Assembly: GCA_030141605.1 (NCBI GenBank)
Contig: JAQGDQ010000145.1
Coordinates: 186,001 to 250,000, forward strand
Source of the DNA: Tubiluchus corallicola
Taxonomy: Eukaryota > Priapulida > Priapulimorpha > Priapulimorphida > Tubiluchidae
Direction of reading: 5' to 3'
DNA length: 64,000 nucleotides
Shown here: positions 1 to 12,303 of the stretch, piece after piece
How positions within the stretch are numbered: the stretch's first letter is position 1
Layout of the letters: every line of letters starts with the position of its first letter
Made by a program: the position numbers and the translations under genes
Notes under the pieces: model-generated
Database searches by the model: none
Told to the model about the DNA's origin: nothing
The model's input: only the letters and a program-made list of their open reading frames with translations

Positions 1-3000
1 AAAGTGTGTCTAATCTGCATCCTGGTGAAGAAATTTGATTGTCCTCATTCTCGGTCACATTTTCGCTTTCTTCCTCATCATCAAGTGGGCTACCAAGCTT
101 GAACACTGGCTGTGCAAATGTGCTCATCTCCCGTTCATTTTCTTCGTTGATAACAGGTGGCGTATTAACACTGAGTGATGGTTTTGACTTCTTGTAATCA
201 TCCGGAACTAGTATGACCTAAATAATAAACATTTGCAAATGATAATTTTATTTTGAAAGTATACAGTCATTTACGGTAGTAATGTCAGCCATGTAAGTCA
301 GTGAAATGGGCTTCTGTGGCATTAAAAACTAGTTATATCTATCAAAATTTGCAGTACATTTATGATGCTATAATTACATAAAATATCACTATCTTTTGCA
401 GAATAAATGCCCACTTTCTTAGTATTAAGAGAAATTTTCTTGTAGTAGACAGAGTATCTATAAAATACACACTGTACATTGTGTCTATACACAGTTTCTG
501 TGTGATTATGCTAAGAATCTACACTTGTACACACAGTACCTTTGAAATATAAAATATGTTTTAAATTAAATAATTATATCTGATCATTTTTACCTGTGTA
601 GAATGAGAAGTGATCATAGCAGCAGAACGTATATAAGCATGTTCAGTATTTTTATTGTCAAGCTGCCTGCAGTATTTCAACAGGTAGATAGGAAGACAAT
701 AGTTGAGCAAAGAAATTCCTAGTAATCCAACATTTACCTGTAAATGCATTCAAAGTGCAGTTACATTCAGAAAGTGAATTAAGTATATCACTTTATTGGA
801 CATTTATTATTAATTGTTTGTCATTGAGATTTGTCTGCATTTAGTCATCTGTATTAAATTCTTAGTTGATGTGTCTCTTTCTTTTTGAATTTTCTAAATC
901 CAGGTAAAGTGAAAAGAATGATGCATATGAAGTGCTGGAATTAAAGTGTTGTGCAGATTACCTATATTGTTAAGTTAATATTATGAGATGTTTGTCACTT
1001 TAAGTTGCTTTGTTAGAAAGTAAACTAATTTACTTATTTTAATTTATTTTATATTATTTTAAACTAATAAGAATCAGGGATCTTCTTTAATAATATCTGG
1101 TAATACTAATAAGATCTTTGATAATGTGAATCTTACAGCTACTCTTCCATGCTGAAATTTCAGGTCCAATCAAATCAGTGTGTAAAGCATTGAGTTAGAA
1201 AATTAAACACTCGTCCGTTAATGTGAGAACAAATAACACAAACATCCCTGGCACCTTAAAAAACTCAAATAAACAAACTCTAATTTTCTGAATTAAAATA
1301 GAACAAAAGGTCAATTAACATCTGCTGTATAGCCATTTCATTCTTTAACCTGTATCTGGTATAATCTTGTTTAATAAGTGGCAGTTGGCTGTCATTAATG
1401 GGATAATGAGCATTCATTGATTTCACTTTAATAATCATATACTTGGTTATTGGTCTCACCAAGGTCTTCTCTATATCAGCTTGCAGTTTTATGTGTAAAT
1501 CCTCAACTCACCCAGTGTGGTTCCTGTCTTAAAGGACCTTCAATGAGCACAAACAATGGATATTGTAGTAGAGCAAATATTGCCGTAGCGAATGACTCCA
1601 AACCAACCAGGCTGCCGAAACTTTTGAAGTGATATGCAACAGCATACAGACCTCCCACAGCCGCGTGCACAAACCCTCGGACAATAGTGTGACAAACAAA
1701 CGTAAGAATCTGAAAAGTAAAAAATGTTTTTTTACAAATTTGATAGAGTTCGCTTGTGTGAAATTAAGGAGTTTGAAAATCCTGTGTTTTCAAAAGTAAC
1801 AAAATAAATATAACCCTAAACTTTACAATTCTCCACACGCGAGAAATTAGATCATGAAACAGATTAGGGTAAGAGTTAGGGTTGGGTTAGGGTTAGGATT
1901 AGGGTTAGAGATAGGATTAGAGTTAGTGGATTTAAATTCTGCGGGGAATTGTAAACTCCTTGCATATATTATAATTGAATTTCTAGATATTCAACTGTAG
2001 TAATCAAAAAGTAATGAACGTAACAGTTTATGTATAAACGACAATTAACTTAATTGCTATTTGGGTGAATGAAGAAGAGCTTGAAAAATTATGAATGAAC
2101 CAAGATTGAAGCTCAGGACCTTGCTGTGTCCTTGGGCTGCACGGTCATTTATTTTTAAGTTGTGAAAGAGAATATATAGATATGTTAAGCTGTGAACTCA
2201 CATAGTCAAGCAGGCCTAAGTTCTTGTACTAGTTTCACACAGCCAAACAGAGCCATCTATCCACAGTAATGTGAAATCTGCTAACTAATGTAATCAAATT
2301 AGCTGGCCTTTAACTCATTGGTAGAAATTCAGATTTTGAACTGTCATAAGCCAGAATTAATAAACCCAACAGTTTGTGTATAAGCAACAATTAACCTACC
2401 AGCTAATTAATTAAAGGAGAAAGACCTGAAAAATTGTGAACCAATCAGGATGAAGAATCAGAACCTTGTGATTAGGGATTACATGCTCTCTGCCTTTTCC
2501 ATATCAATCAATGAAATAACAATAGTAACAGTAGTATACAATTAGTCAAATTCATCTATCCACAGTATGGTGTAACTAACTAATCAATGTAATCCAATTA
2601 ATTGGACTGCAAATCTGACCTGTACTGGAAGGTTTGGCACCAGCACTAGCACACCAAACAACACTGTTAACGAATTTGTAATGAAAAATGCATTCATGGC
2701 GTTCTTTAGCTGGCGAATTTTCATGTCCACTTTTACTGAACGTGCTGACTCAGTAGAACGAGTTGAACTGAAGGAGCTTCTCTCTGTATCACCTTGAAAT
2801 AAAAACACTTTTAGCTACTCTGTTGCTCCTCATTGTAGTGTACACTGTCTTATTTTTTAACATATTACGCAGTCTCTTTTGGGTTTAATTCCAGGGGAGT
2901 GGATGTCGTAGGGTCATCCATTCTTTGAACCAGGGACTAGGGCTTCCAATTTTTTTAACTAAAGAAATAGAAACGTGTTTAAATTTTAATTTTTGAATTT

Positions 3001-6000
3001 GTTAGACCTCTGCACCATTTCTATTCTGGCCGCTGTTTATTTTCTGTGTTTCTGTGTAGTTGATTTCAGATATGCGGACACTTTGTTCGGCTTCGTACTC
3101 AGTTTACTAATGCTTTATAGAAAAAATTGATGTTTTAGATGAAATATTTTGTAAAACCTTCAGAAATGCTCCTAGTACACTATGCTCCTAGGCTGCTTTA
3201 TAGTCACTTTCTGATCACACACAACTGACAATCGTCTGACTCAGCAAACAGAAATTACATTATATAGGTACCTTCTTTTTCAGTGACACTGTCTAGAGGC
3301 TTTTCCTTTGTTCTCCAATCCATTACGATACCAATCAAAGGAGCGGCAAAGAAGCAACCAAGCTGCAGCATTCCAAATATGTATGTGTAGAGGTCAACTA
3401 AAAACATGTCATATTTATCACTGAAACCAGATGTAGTTCTACCACAATGATACCTGTAAATCTTGACATTATTGAACACATATTGAACTATTTACATACA
3501 AGCCAGAAATTTAGCAGTTTGATTACGTTGGTACATAATTAGTTTGGCATGCCATAGTAGTCTAAAGAATCAGTTTCGGAGTGCACTTATTAATTACCCA
3601 TCAGTTATGCTCGCAGCACGATTTACGGAATCACCTAAAAATAATCATGTATTTCATCACAGTAATAATTAGTACTTTATTATGTTGTATTTTTAGTAGT
3701 TTATTACAAAATACTTAAAACTCAGGTTACGAAATACTGTAGCATTAAGTTGCATGTGGCATTTATCAGTATTATGCTATCACTGTTGTTGCCAACGTTT
3801 TGGGATTTTTTTTTTGCTTATAGTAGCTGGTTGATCAACTTCAGCTATTCATATTTAAATAATATGTAATGAATAATAAATGTGATAATACCTGAGGTTT
3901 CTAGACCGCCTAGTAGTTATTTTAAGAGAATTATTTGAATTAGACTTCATTTTAAACTAAGGAAAATGACTTTAAATACAACTATTTGTTCATTAAATTT
4001 GACTTCTGCTATAAAACTGCAATTTGCTAGTTCCTATAGCCATTAAAATTCAATAAATTTTTCAATTTGTGATTGTTCATGTGCATATTTGTTATTATAC
4101 ATATCTATAAATACTTTAATCATAACTTGAATTACTCGATAAAATTATTTTATAACACAGAACTATTTAACAACGAAAATGTTGTTGTTATTATTTAGGC
4201 TAATTCAACAAATTTACTTGCAAGTGAGTACCTGATTGTTACTTGAGTTAGCATTTGTGATTTAACACCATGTCTTAAGTTCTGTGCTTTGAAACTGCCT
4301 ACCTTGGCTTCTGTTTCCTCCCGATATTTGCATGAGCATCTGCTCTAATGCACCAATGTAAAAGATGAGTCTTAATTGGGTGATGCACAGTGTGATCAAA
4401 CTCAGTATAAAGATTGGACTGCATATGGCTGCCTTCAACGATTGTTGTTTTCTTTGCTTTTCTTCTTTTTCTTCAAGTTCGTTAGTTTTGATAACAAGAT
4501 CAAAGCTGAAAGAACAGTAATATCATGTTCACATTAATTATTCATAGTCTTAATATCAAGATTAATTAATATTAATTGTGGTACTAAATCCACAATCTAT
4601 TGTATTGAAACCAAGTCTGAAAAACAGGAAATGTGAAAAGTTGAATCACAGCCTGCTATTGAACCAGGGACTTTCTGCTTCCAATGTTTGTACCGCTAGA
4701 ACCATATTTACCAGTGATCAAAGTAATCCATAGTTCATCACGTGTAGCTGGCCAGCCGGTTCAGCATTTTCAATGTTAGCAGACGTCTTGTAAGCAGTAG
4801 TTAGAATTACTCTACCATAATCTGCTTTATAATCAGAAAGCTCCTAGTTCGAATCCAGATAGTTTTACAACTTTTCACATTCAAGTTTTGTTTCAAAGTT
4901 TAATTGCCTAATTAATTGTCTCATTAATCGGATAATTATGGTTTGTCGAAAAAAACTGAATTAATGCACATGTAGGCCCTACTTCTTTACTGATTCAGTT
5001 CAATTCAATTCAAGTCACTACGTTTATTTGCCTCAATGATCATGTTACATTACAGCACATGCAATTTTAATACAATATACGCACAGAAACGTGGTGGCAA
5101 AAAACCAAAACCAGAGCAACTGAAATATAAACTGAACATACTGACATTTCACTTATTGAATTGCTGCTGACAGCTGTCTTATACCTCCAGAAGAACTTTT
5201 ATAATACAGAAGGAACGTACTTTGATGTGTATAGATCCTTATCTTTGTCCTGGTAGCGCAGTATGTCAGAAGACGACATGCGAGAGCCCACTTGTGACAC
5301 CATGGAATAGAACTTCTTGCCAGTCAACTTGTGGTCCAGACTGAATTGACGTGTGAAAGGACTGATTTTCTGTTCTGATGGTTCTGGTATGGCTTCCACT
5401 GTTTAAAAGTAAATGAGAACAGGCATGATTTTCATCAAGCAAAGTTTTGCCCAGCAAACCTTATTACGTACATTTACTGGTGTAATCTAGAGCTAAAATA
5501 ACTACAATAGGGAACTTTAGGATCTCGCAGAATACATTTTTATCTGCGAGCATTGCAGTTCTAAGAGAACTCATACGCTGATTTATTATCATCATTGTTG
5601 TTTTGTAAGGCACCCAGCTTTAGTCATCGACTCACAACATTGAATACCTCGAAAACATTGAATAACGCCTAGAATCCCCAAACTTGGTAAAGCTCAGACC
5701 ATGGTATGGTTAGAAAGCTGTGATTATTCAAGGACAATACGTAGGAACCAAAATGTGAAAATTAGGGGAAACTGCTCGGCGCTACAACACGTAATCAACA
5801 TGTGATCAAATCGCACTCAAATGATGAACAGGTCATACTCGGATAATGTGTCAGTACTCCAACAGGCATACTCAAATGATAAACTGTTTATGCACATGAA
5901 TTTACACCTGAATTCATCCAGTCTATCAAATGATAAACATGGTCATGCTCGCGGATTTGGATCCAAATTCATTCAGTCTTGTTCTTATAGATTCGAGATT

Positions 6001-9000
6001 GTTTATTTCACATCAACACAATTGCGATGCATACATAAAAAATACAAGAATTTCAATAATTCAATAGCTAAGAAGAAGTTGAAATACTCAGTAAGAGGCA
6101 AATTTGAAAAGATATTTAATTAGAGAGATACATATTATGATTAAATGATTTATGCTGCAGTGAAATAGGCATGGAAAAGCATTGGCACGTTTTCATGTGT
6201 ATACTTACATGGGACGTTCACATAGCAATTGATAATAACTAGTATACTGCCTCCAAACCACGTCAAGAAGAGGTACTGAGAGGGAACGCCCAAGTCATAC
6301 AACGCCTGGAAACAAGGAAACACCACAGCTGATGCAGCATAACTGCCCACCAGTATACTCAGCATCGTAGACCTCAGATGACCAAACATATTTGCTACCT
6401 GGAGTTTGAAACAGTTCATGTACTAAAGTTCCAAACTGAATTTGCTTTGTAAGTTAGTTAATGGTATGTATTAGCTGGCTTTTTAAAATGACTTGTTCTT
6501 CATCATGTAAAGTTGACGCTTAAGTGGCGTTTATGTAGAATCCGGATTTGAATGCGTTTTGGGGGGTGCATCCATTTATGCAACCTGCGTAATTTTCTTT
6601 TTCTGCAATAATTTCTATTGATTTTTTCCGCAGGCAATTTAACAAAGAAAACAGAATGCTTCACATTGCGGAGTAGATTAACTTTACAAAGCACGTCTTT
6701 TAGAACACGTCAAGTTAAACTTCATTTTGTGTGATGTGTGTCAGATTAAAGGCGTGGAGGTTAAATTCCTCTGAACTGGGAAAACATCCTACATTATCAA
6801 AGCATACATTTTCCAGTACTTGTATTATTACGTAAAGTGTCTGTCTAGTTTTCATTTTGCCAACGAATCTTCTTACTTCTGTGATAAATGAGAAAATGCC
6901 ACTTTTCCAACTTCATTTTGGGATGGAATTTGTTAATTTTTGGGTTAACTGTTAATTTTTGATCGTAATCTAAAATTCGTTTCATACAAAATTAATGTAA
7001 AGCATGAAAACTTTTAAAGAACAAAAGCGGTAAAGGACAATAAATATGAGTAGGCAGCAATTACTCTAGGAAGAGGAAGCGGATCATTAAATTGGAAGAC
7101 GGACTACCAGTAGACTGTTTACTTGTTTAGTCATTGGTAGGCTTTTAGGCCTATTTATAACTTGAATGACGCATTCTTACCTGAACGGAAGTAAATGTTA
7201 ACATAATTCCGCCCACGCCATTCAAGCTCACCATAACAAACAGGATAGCTGAGTATTCCTTCTTGGCAAATGTCATCATTAGACACGAAGCCCCAAATAA
7301 GAATCTAAAGGAAGAAAAAGCTATTATAACGTCTTTCTCAACTTCAGTATGCTTTAATTTGTTTTCATTTTTATTATGTCTATATGCTTTTACATACGTT
7401 TGTGTGTATGATAATGTAAAGAAGTCAAAGTCCCATTAAGTTGCAAAAAAAAAAATTTTCACAGAAGCTTTCAGTTCGCGGAAATCTACTTGTATAGCCT
7501 AGATCTTCACAGACCTTATATGACCTAGGCATTTCAAGATCTAGGCTACACAAGCAGATTTCACTGATGAAGTCCGTGAAGGACGAAAGCTTCTGTGAAA
7601 AATAAGAAATTGAGACTTTGTGCACTTTGTCTTTTTACGATTATTGACCACGGCAAGTCTCAAAAGAGCACCATCTTATTTTCAAGTGCAAGGTCATGTT
7701 TTTGTTTATGATTTTATTTCTGCTTGCACTTATAGTAATCTATTGGTTACGTAGATAATTTCAACAGCAGTTGTATGGTTTTTTAAGTTTTTCTCGCTCG
7801 ATGTCAAAACTTAAACACAGCAAAGTTTGTATTCTTGAAATTTCTAAATGTAGAACTTACGCTGCCACAAAGCGCAGCCTTCTTGAACCAAATTTGTCCA
7901 TAGCTAGACCAATGGGAAAGGTTAGTGCACTAAGCAAGAACGATCCTACCTGTAAACAAATACATAATCCATGTAAACCTTACAAGGTACAATATATTTT
8001 TTCTAATGGTGCGTTCAGAAGTAGAGACTTCTCTCGCAACTTGTTGCACAATTTCTCTCTGAGAGCAAAGTTGCACGTGTGAACGGCTTGACAACTTCTC
8101 TCACTACTTATTGTAAACTCAGCGAGAGTTGCTGAGAATTAACTTACGCAATAAGTCGCGAGAGAAGTTGCCATACCGTTCACACGTGCAACTTTGATCT
8201 GGGAGAGAAATTGTTCAACAAGTTGCGTGAGAAGTCTCTACGTCTGAACGCGCCATAAAATTTTTGACATTCTAATAACCATAACAAAGCTGCCCTGCTT
8301 TTTTCGTCCGAGAAAATTACTGCTTAGTTTGTTTTTATTTAGATGTTTGTATCGGGTTTCAGAAAACGAAATTATTATAAAAACTTGTGTCATTTTCATA
8401 TATTTAGGGCACTTACGTGATGCAATTTAAAATCAAAGTTCTTGTAGTGTAATTGCACAAACATTTAAAAGCGTTTTTATCTTTCAGGATAGGAGTCATT
8501 GACCTATACACAAGCCATGAATGCAAGCTAAGCTTATGAATTTCTTACTGTAAATACAAGATTCAGTCTCGTGTCCCGTACTGCACAACCCACGGTGTCA
8601 TCGGTCGTTACGTTACTAATATTTCCTCCATTGGTGTTATTGAGAAAAACTTCTTCACCTGTGAATGCGAATAAAGAACAGTTAACCAGTTTGGTTATTT
8701 TATTTATTTGTTTATTTGTTCATTTATCTATTTTATCTACTTAATTAATTGCTTATTTATTTATTGATCAATTTAGTTAATTTTTCAAGCATCTGTATTC
8801 CTTAGATGCACAACAACCAACAGGACAAGTTAAAATAGATGCCGGAGAGACATAAAGAATGCAATTACTACTTAAGTGTGTCTGCAAAAACACAAATGTG
8901 TTAAAAAATGAATTTTTATTAATTTTTAGCTAAATAATTTATTGAAGGCAGCATCATCCAGTGGAGACTCATTTGCATGTCCAGGAAGTGAATTCCACCA

Positions 9001-12000
9001 CTTCAGCTACCCTATTGTCGGAGCAGCAGGCCATTCAAATCAATTTCCTTAAAATATGTGAAAATAGCAAATTTGAAGTTAGGATCAACTTTTGATATCG
9101 AACTGCTCTCCCAGTTTCAAGTGCAGCAGTCCGCAAAGAAAAATAACCAGCTAACTTTCAGCATGTGAGGTTGCCTACTATGTGAGGTAGGTCTCCTATA
9201 CCCTCGATCAGGGTTAATGAACCACTTTCAGTTACTCGGCGTAATCATTGGTTTACACGTAAGTCATACAAAATCAACAAAACTTCACTTGTAGTCAACA
9301 AGAATGACCCAGCTTCTAAAGTACGTCATCCTACTTTCACATTTGAAGCGGGGTTTGAAGTCAACTGGGCACGAAATGTAGGAAGCCACTTATGAAGAGT
9401 TAGCCATATTTGCAACGTAGAAAAGCATTATCTGAGTTTCTGTGGTATTTCCACTAACTTTGCTTTGAAAGTATGTGTCTTTGCCGGTGTTGCCTTGAGC
9501 AGCCTTAATATTGAGGCAGACTCCAGACACCACAATCAATGTGATATTTTTGCAGTGAGTAGACCCTGACGCTGAACCTCAGCTGCAATACCCCGAGCAG
9601 TAAAAAACATTCATCTTAAATAAGCAATTAATCAGACAATAAAATATACTTAAGTATGACCACGTAATATCTTGCATAAGTGCCTTTATTTTGTGGTTTT
9701 AATTAAATCTTTTAATCGATGCAAACATTAGTCCTTTTATCATTTAGTTGATCGTACTTTCGCTGAATCAGCCTTTGTGAGTTTTGCTGATAAACGCCAA
9801 AACGTGTAATTCATGTTTTACTAATAGTTTTTTGTGTATAAAATTGTTCATTTACTGCAAAGCGTAGTGGTTTTAATGAAATTACTACGTGATTTCCAGA
9901 AATTATGCTGATTGCGTGTTTTAACCACCCCCCACCCCCGTTGACTTCATGGAATATTGTTTGAAACATATAATAAGATGTTAGTTATACGTTTAAAATT
10001 AACTGAACTATAAAACAGTACAAGAAGACGTGAGCGTTCAAAAGTTACTAGTTATAAATAGCTTTGGCTTCCTGGAGACGCGGAGACGCGCAGGAGGAGT
10101 AGGTGGCCTATTTACTGAAGCCAGCGAGGTAATAAGGTTTGACTGCACCATTCGCATTTTGCGAGGCTTATTTAATAATTTTCCTAATGTAAAAAAAGCA
10201 ATTATATTATACTCTTTGAAAACAATTCTAAAATTTTTAGAAACTTCAGGGTTATTAACTCATCTTAAAATTGTGTTACGTAGGACACTGGGCTCAGTAA
10301 TAATCAAAGGCCCATCCTCGTATTACTAGGCTGCAAACAGGCCTCAAAATTCCACATTTGTGTAGCGTTAGCTTTACCAGACACTCGAATGCAAAATAGA
10401 TAAAATCGGTTTACATTGTTTTCAATGCACCCGTTTATCAGACCTGCGTTATGCGTCATTTTTTCTGCAACTATTACTTATTCATTTTATACGCAGCTAT
10501 TCCGCAAGTCCGGACGTCTGGTAAACGCGACTTTAGTTACATTTATTTGCTGTTGTTTCTCCTGATTCTCATAAGAAATTTGTGCAAATAAAAATGACGT
10601 AAATGTACATTGTACACTTTTTATGAGCAAACGCACGCTTATAATGCGTTATTATGTTGTAACGACGTCAGCTTCTAATTCCGCCCAGCTGTTGTAATCT
10701 ACAAAAGAAGTGGACCAAGGATGTGGTAATAAGTCGTAGCTTCTTCTGGAAAACAGAGTAACCTAGATAGAAGGCCACTGAAATGTTTGCCTCAATTCCT
10801 AAGTTGCACTGATACTTTGTTTATAGTAAGGGCTGCTAAGTCTTTCTTCATATTTCAGTGACGTCTGCTGAACTCACTGGACACAATTACGCAATTACGC
10901 TGATTTTTTTATGCACTTCGGCACACTGCAAGCCGGAATTTAGCACCCAATCCAGGGCCTATATGAAATATTTGTGCGATGACCAAGCCTGGCTCATTAT
11001 CAAATATATAAGATGAGTATACCCCTCGAATGCACAGCGAAAGCATGCCACTTACATAATGTGTGTCCAGCTATCTACTCAGTCGTCAACCCGCCGCAAC
11101 CGTAGTTTGTTAGGCCTGACAATGACACTCATCATAGATCATCCGTTTAACGAGCTCAAAGGTCAAATTTGCTGACAAACAAGGTATGCCTTGTAATAAA
11201 GCATATAAAAGTCTGCAAGGTAAGAGTCCTGCTACTTACTTAATTACCAATGTTTTTAGTAGCTTATAGAGACATTCTTGTGAATAGCTGAGCGATTTTT
11301 CAATTTGGAATCCACTACGAAGCCAAGAGCACGTGAACAGATCTATAAGTTATTACAGGAAGCCAGGAGTTCAGCTAACTTGGCTTTATGTGGCTTGTTG
11401 CCCTCTAATTGAACTTCAACAGCTGTGTTATGATCACGTGACGACACTGACCAAAACAACAGAACTCTTAATGAATTTTACCAACAGAATGCATTACACT
11501 CTCTACTTTTTGTGCAGTTCGTTTTTTCTTAGTAAACAATATTTACGTATTGTGTGTCCTGTTCAGGTCATTTAAGGTTTAAACCTTGAACTGCTTAAGT
11601 TTATGCAAAGTTGTTATTTTCGTATCTCTAAGCAACAGGTTAAATTTTACTTTTATAAATATATCGCAGAGTCAATTAGTCACTAATGCTTATACCATGT
11701 AACGAATTATAACATTAAAACTAATATCTAAACAGAAATACTTTTATAAGTACATTAATTGAGTAGTATTACCTCTGGCAGGGTCATTTGGTTCAGTTTA
11801 AAGTTAATATTCTTTCTGGTTCTTGCAACGCTAAACTAATTGCGCAACAAATGGAAACTGCTAAATGATTATGTGTATAGGCTATCGTATATTTAAAATA
11901 TGTGAACATTGGTAAAAAAAGAATTCTGTTTTGTCCACAGAAAGTCTAATTTGTCAAAAAGTGACAGACAAAACCTGACAGGGGACGACTCCTGAGGACT

Positions 12001-12303
12001 CGGTAGGGAAGTTCTTCTTTTTCGTGACTACTTCAATAACCAATGATGGATGATTATAGTGAGTAGGACAAAGAAGGGTCAAGTTGTGCAGCTGGCCTTT
12101 ATTTGAAAACAAAGATTGTTAAAGACAAACACAGAGAACTAACCTTGGTGGTAACATAAGTGAGAATAAAAACCTTCTTTTTTTAAAATGGGAAGCAACG
12201 ACGACCAGCCAAGAAGAATAGCAGAAAAGAGGACGTTTTCCACGACGCTGGTTGCCATCAGCCATTTTCTTCTTTGATACGCTGTGAACAATGTTGGCGC
12301 CAT
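1..12303 (-). CDS. SLC43A2: SLC43-family large neutral amino acid transporter (LAT3/LAT4-like), 3' partial
   Basis: Plasma-membrane facilitator of the SLC43 branch of the major facilitator superfamily, which in vertebrates carries large neutral amino acids without sodium. Exons (minus strand, 5' to 3'): 12144-12303, 8549-8658, 7861-7949, 7181-7304, 6209-6398, 5221-5398, 4303-4505, 3598-3634, 3272-3453, 2620-2792, 1512-1709, 594-737, and 217 to the window edge. All junctions are GT-AG and keep phase; 668 codons are visible. The start ATG opens with MAPTL, followed by a [16 protein letters not shown] segment typical of LAT3/LAT4. Later matches include [49 protein letters not shown] and [14 protein letters not shown], spread over about 12 hydrophobic segments. 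A glycosylatable NNTN lies in the first outer loop. The tail is acidic and runs off the window without a stop. It is longer than human LAT4 (about 570 aa). Whether it is closer to SLC43A1 or SLC43A2 cannot be settled here. Confidence 0.96.
1822..1955. mobile_element. Short inverted-repeat element with internal telomere-like array
   Basis: Ends TTTACAATTC and GAATTGTAAA are exact inverted repeats. Between them, 1861-1926 is a degenerate run of TTAGGG / GATTAG-type units. It lies in SLC43 intron 10 and resembles the sequence at 58362-58440. Confidence 0.6.
2013..2608. repeat. Diverged tandem duplication, about 340-bp period
   Basis: Segment 2013-2306 and segment 2353-2607 share blocks in the same order: AACAGTTTRTGTATAARCRAC, GAAAAATTRTGAA and CATCTATCCACAGTA, then AACTAATNNATGTAATC. 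The second copy ends within about 10 bases of the donor of SLC43 exon 10 (exon end 2620). Confidence 0.6.
4628..4882. repeat. Pair of inverted SINE-like sequences
   Basis: Left end GAAATGTGAAAAGTTG and right end CAACTTTTCACATTC are inverted copies. Inside, each arm has a B-box-like motif (GGTTCAATAGC on the minus strand; TAGTTCGAATCC on the plus strand). Located in SLC43 intron 6. A related single copy is near 15465-15530. Confidence 0.5.
7456..7601 (+). mobile_element. Palindromic element with hammerhead-ribozyme-like core
   Basis: The outer 13 bp (7456-7468, 7589-7601) and an inner 27-bp arm (7481-7507 with 7536-7562, 25 of 27 paired) are inverted repeats. The right arm contains CTGATGA (7564-7570), a 4-bp hairpin GTCC-GTGAA-GGAC (7572-7584) and GAAA (7585-7588), in the order of a hammerhead core. 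It lies in SLC43 intron 3, on the strand opposite to the gene. Confidence 0.6.
8007..8255. mobile_element. Foldback MITE with TAA target-site duplication
   Basis: About 249 bp, nearly all of it two inverted arms of roughly 110 bp. The ends are TGGTGCGTTCAGA and its near inverse (TCTGAACGCGCCA). Flanking TAA is present on both sides (8004-8006 and 8256-8258), the size and sequence expected for PIF/Harbinger-type elements. No coding capacity. In SLC43 intron 2. Confidence 0.8.
8659..12143 (-). other. SLC43 intron 1
   Basis: 3.5-kb first intron. Apart from the possible retrotransposon tail (8926-9003) and a short inverted-repeat element (about 10363-10535) I see nothing structured. A 99-codon plus-strand frame at 10030-10329 shows no recognisable protein. 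Confidence 0.7.
8926..9003 (-). pseudogene. Possible 3' end of a non-LTR retrotransposon reverse transcriptase
   Basis: A 26-codon open tail reading [17 protein letters not shown], ending in TAA. WNSLP close to a stop is typical of the C-terminus of CR1/Jockey-like reverse transcriptases. No upstream domain could be followed. In SLC43 intron 1. Confidence 0.35.

Noticed and set aside
5821-6123. 100-codon plus-strand open frame
   Set aside because: In SLC43 intron 5; composition typical of random AT-rich sequence, partly built of a small local repeat (TCAAATGATAAAC).
7425-7625. 66-codon minus-strand open frame
   Set aside because: Coincides with the palindromic hammerhead-like element; it is a by-product of the inverted repeat.
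10030-10329. 99-codon plus-strand open frame
   Set aside because: Lies in SLC43 intron 1, no recognisable domain, no good start context, no splice partners.
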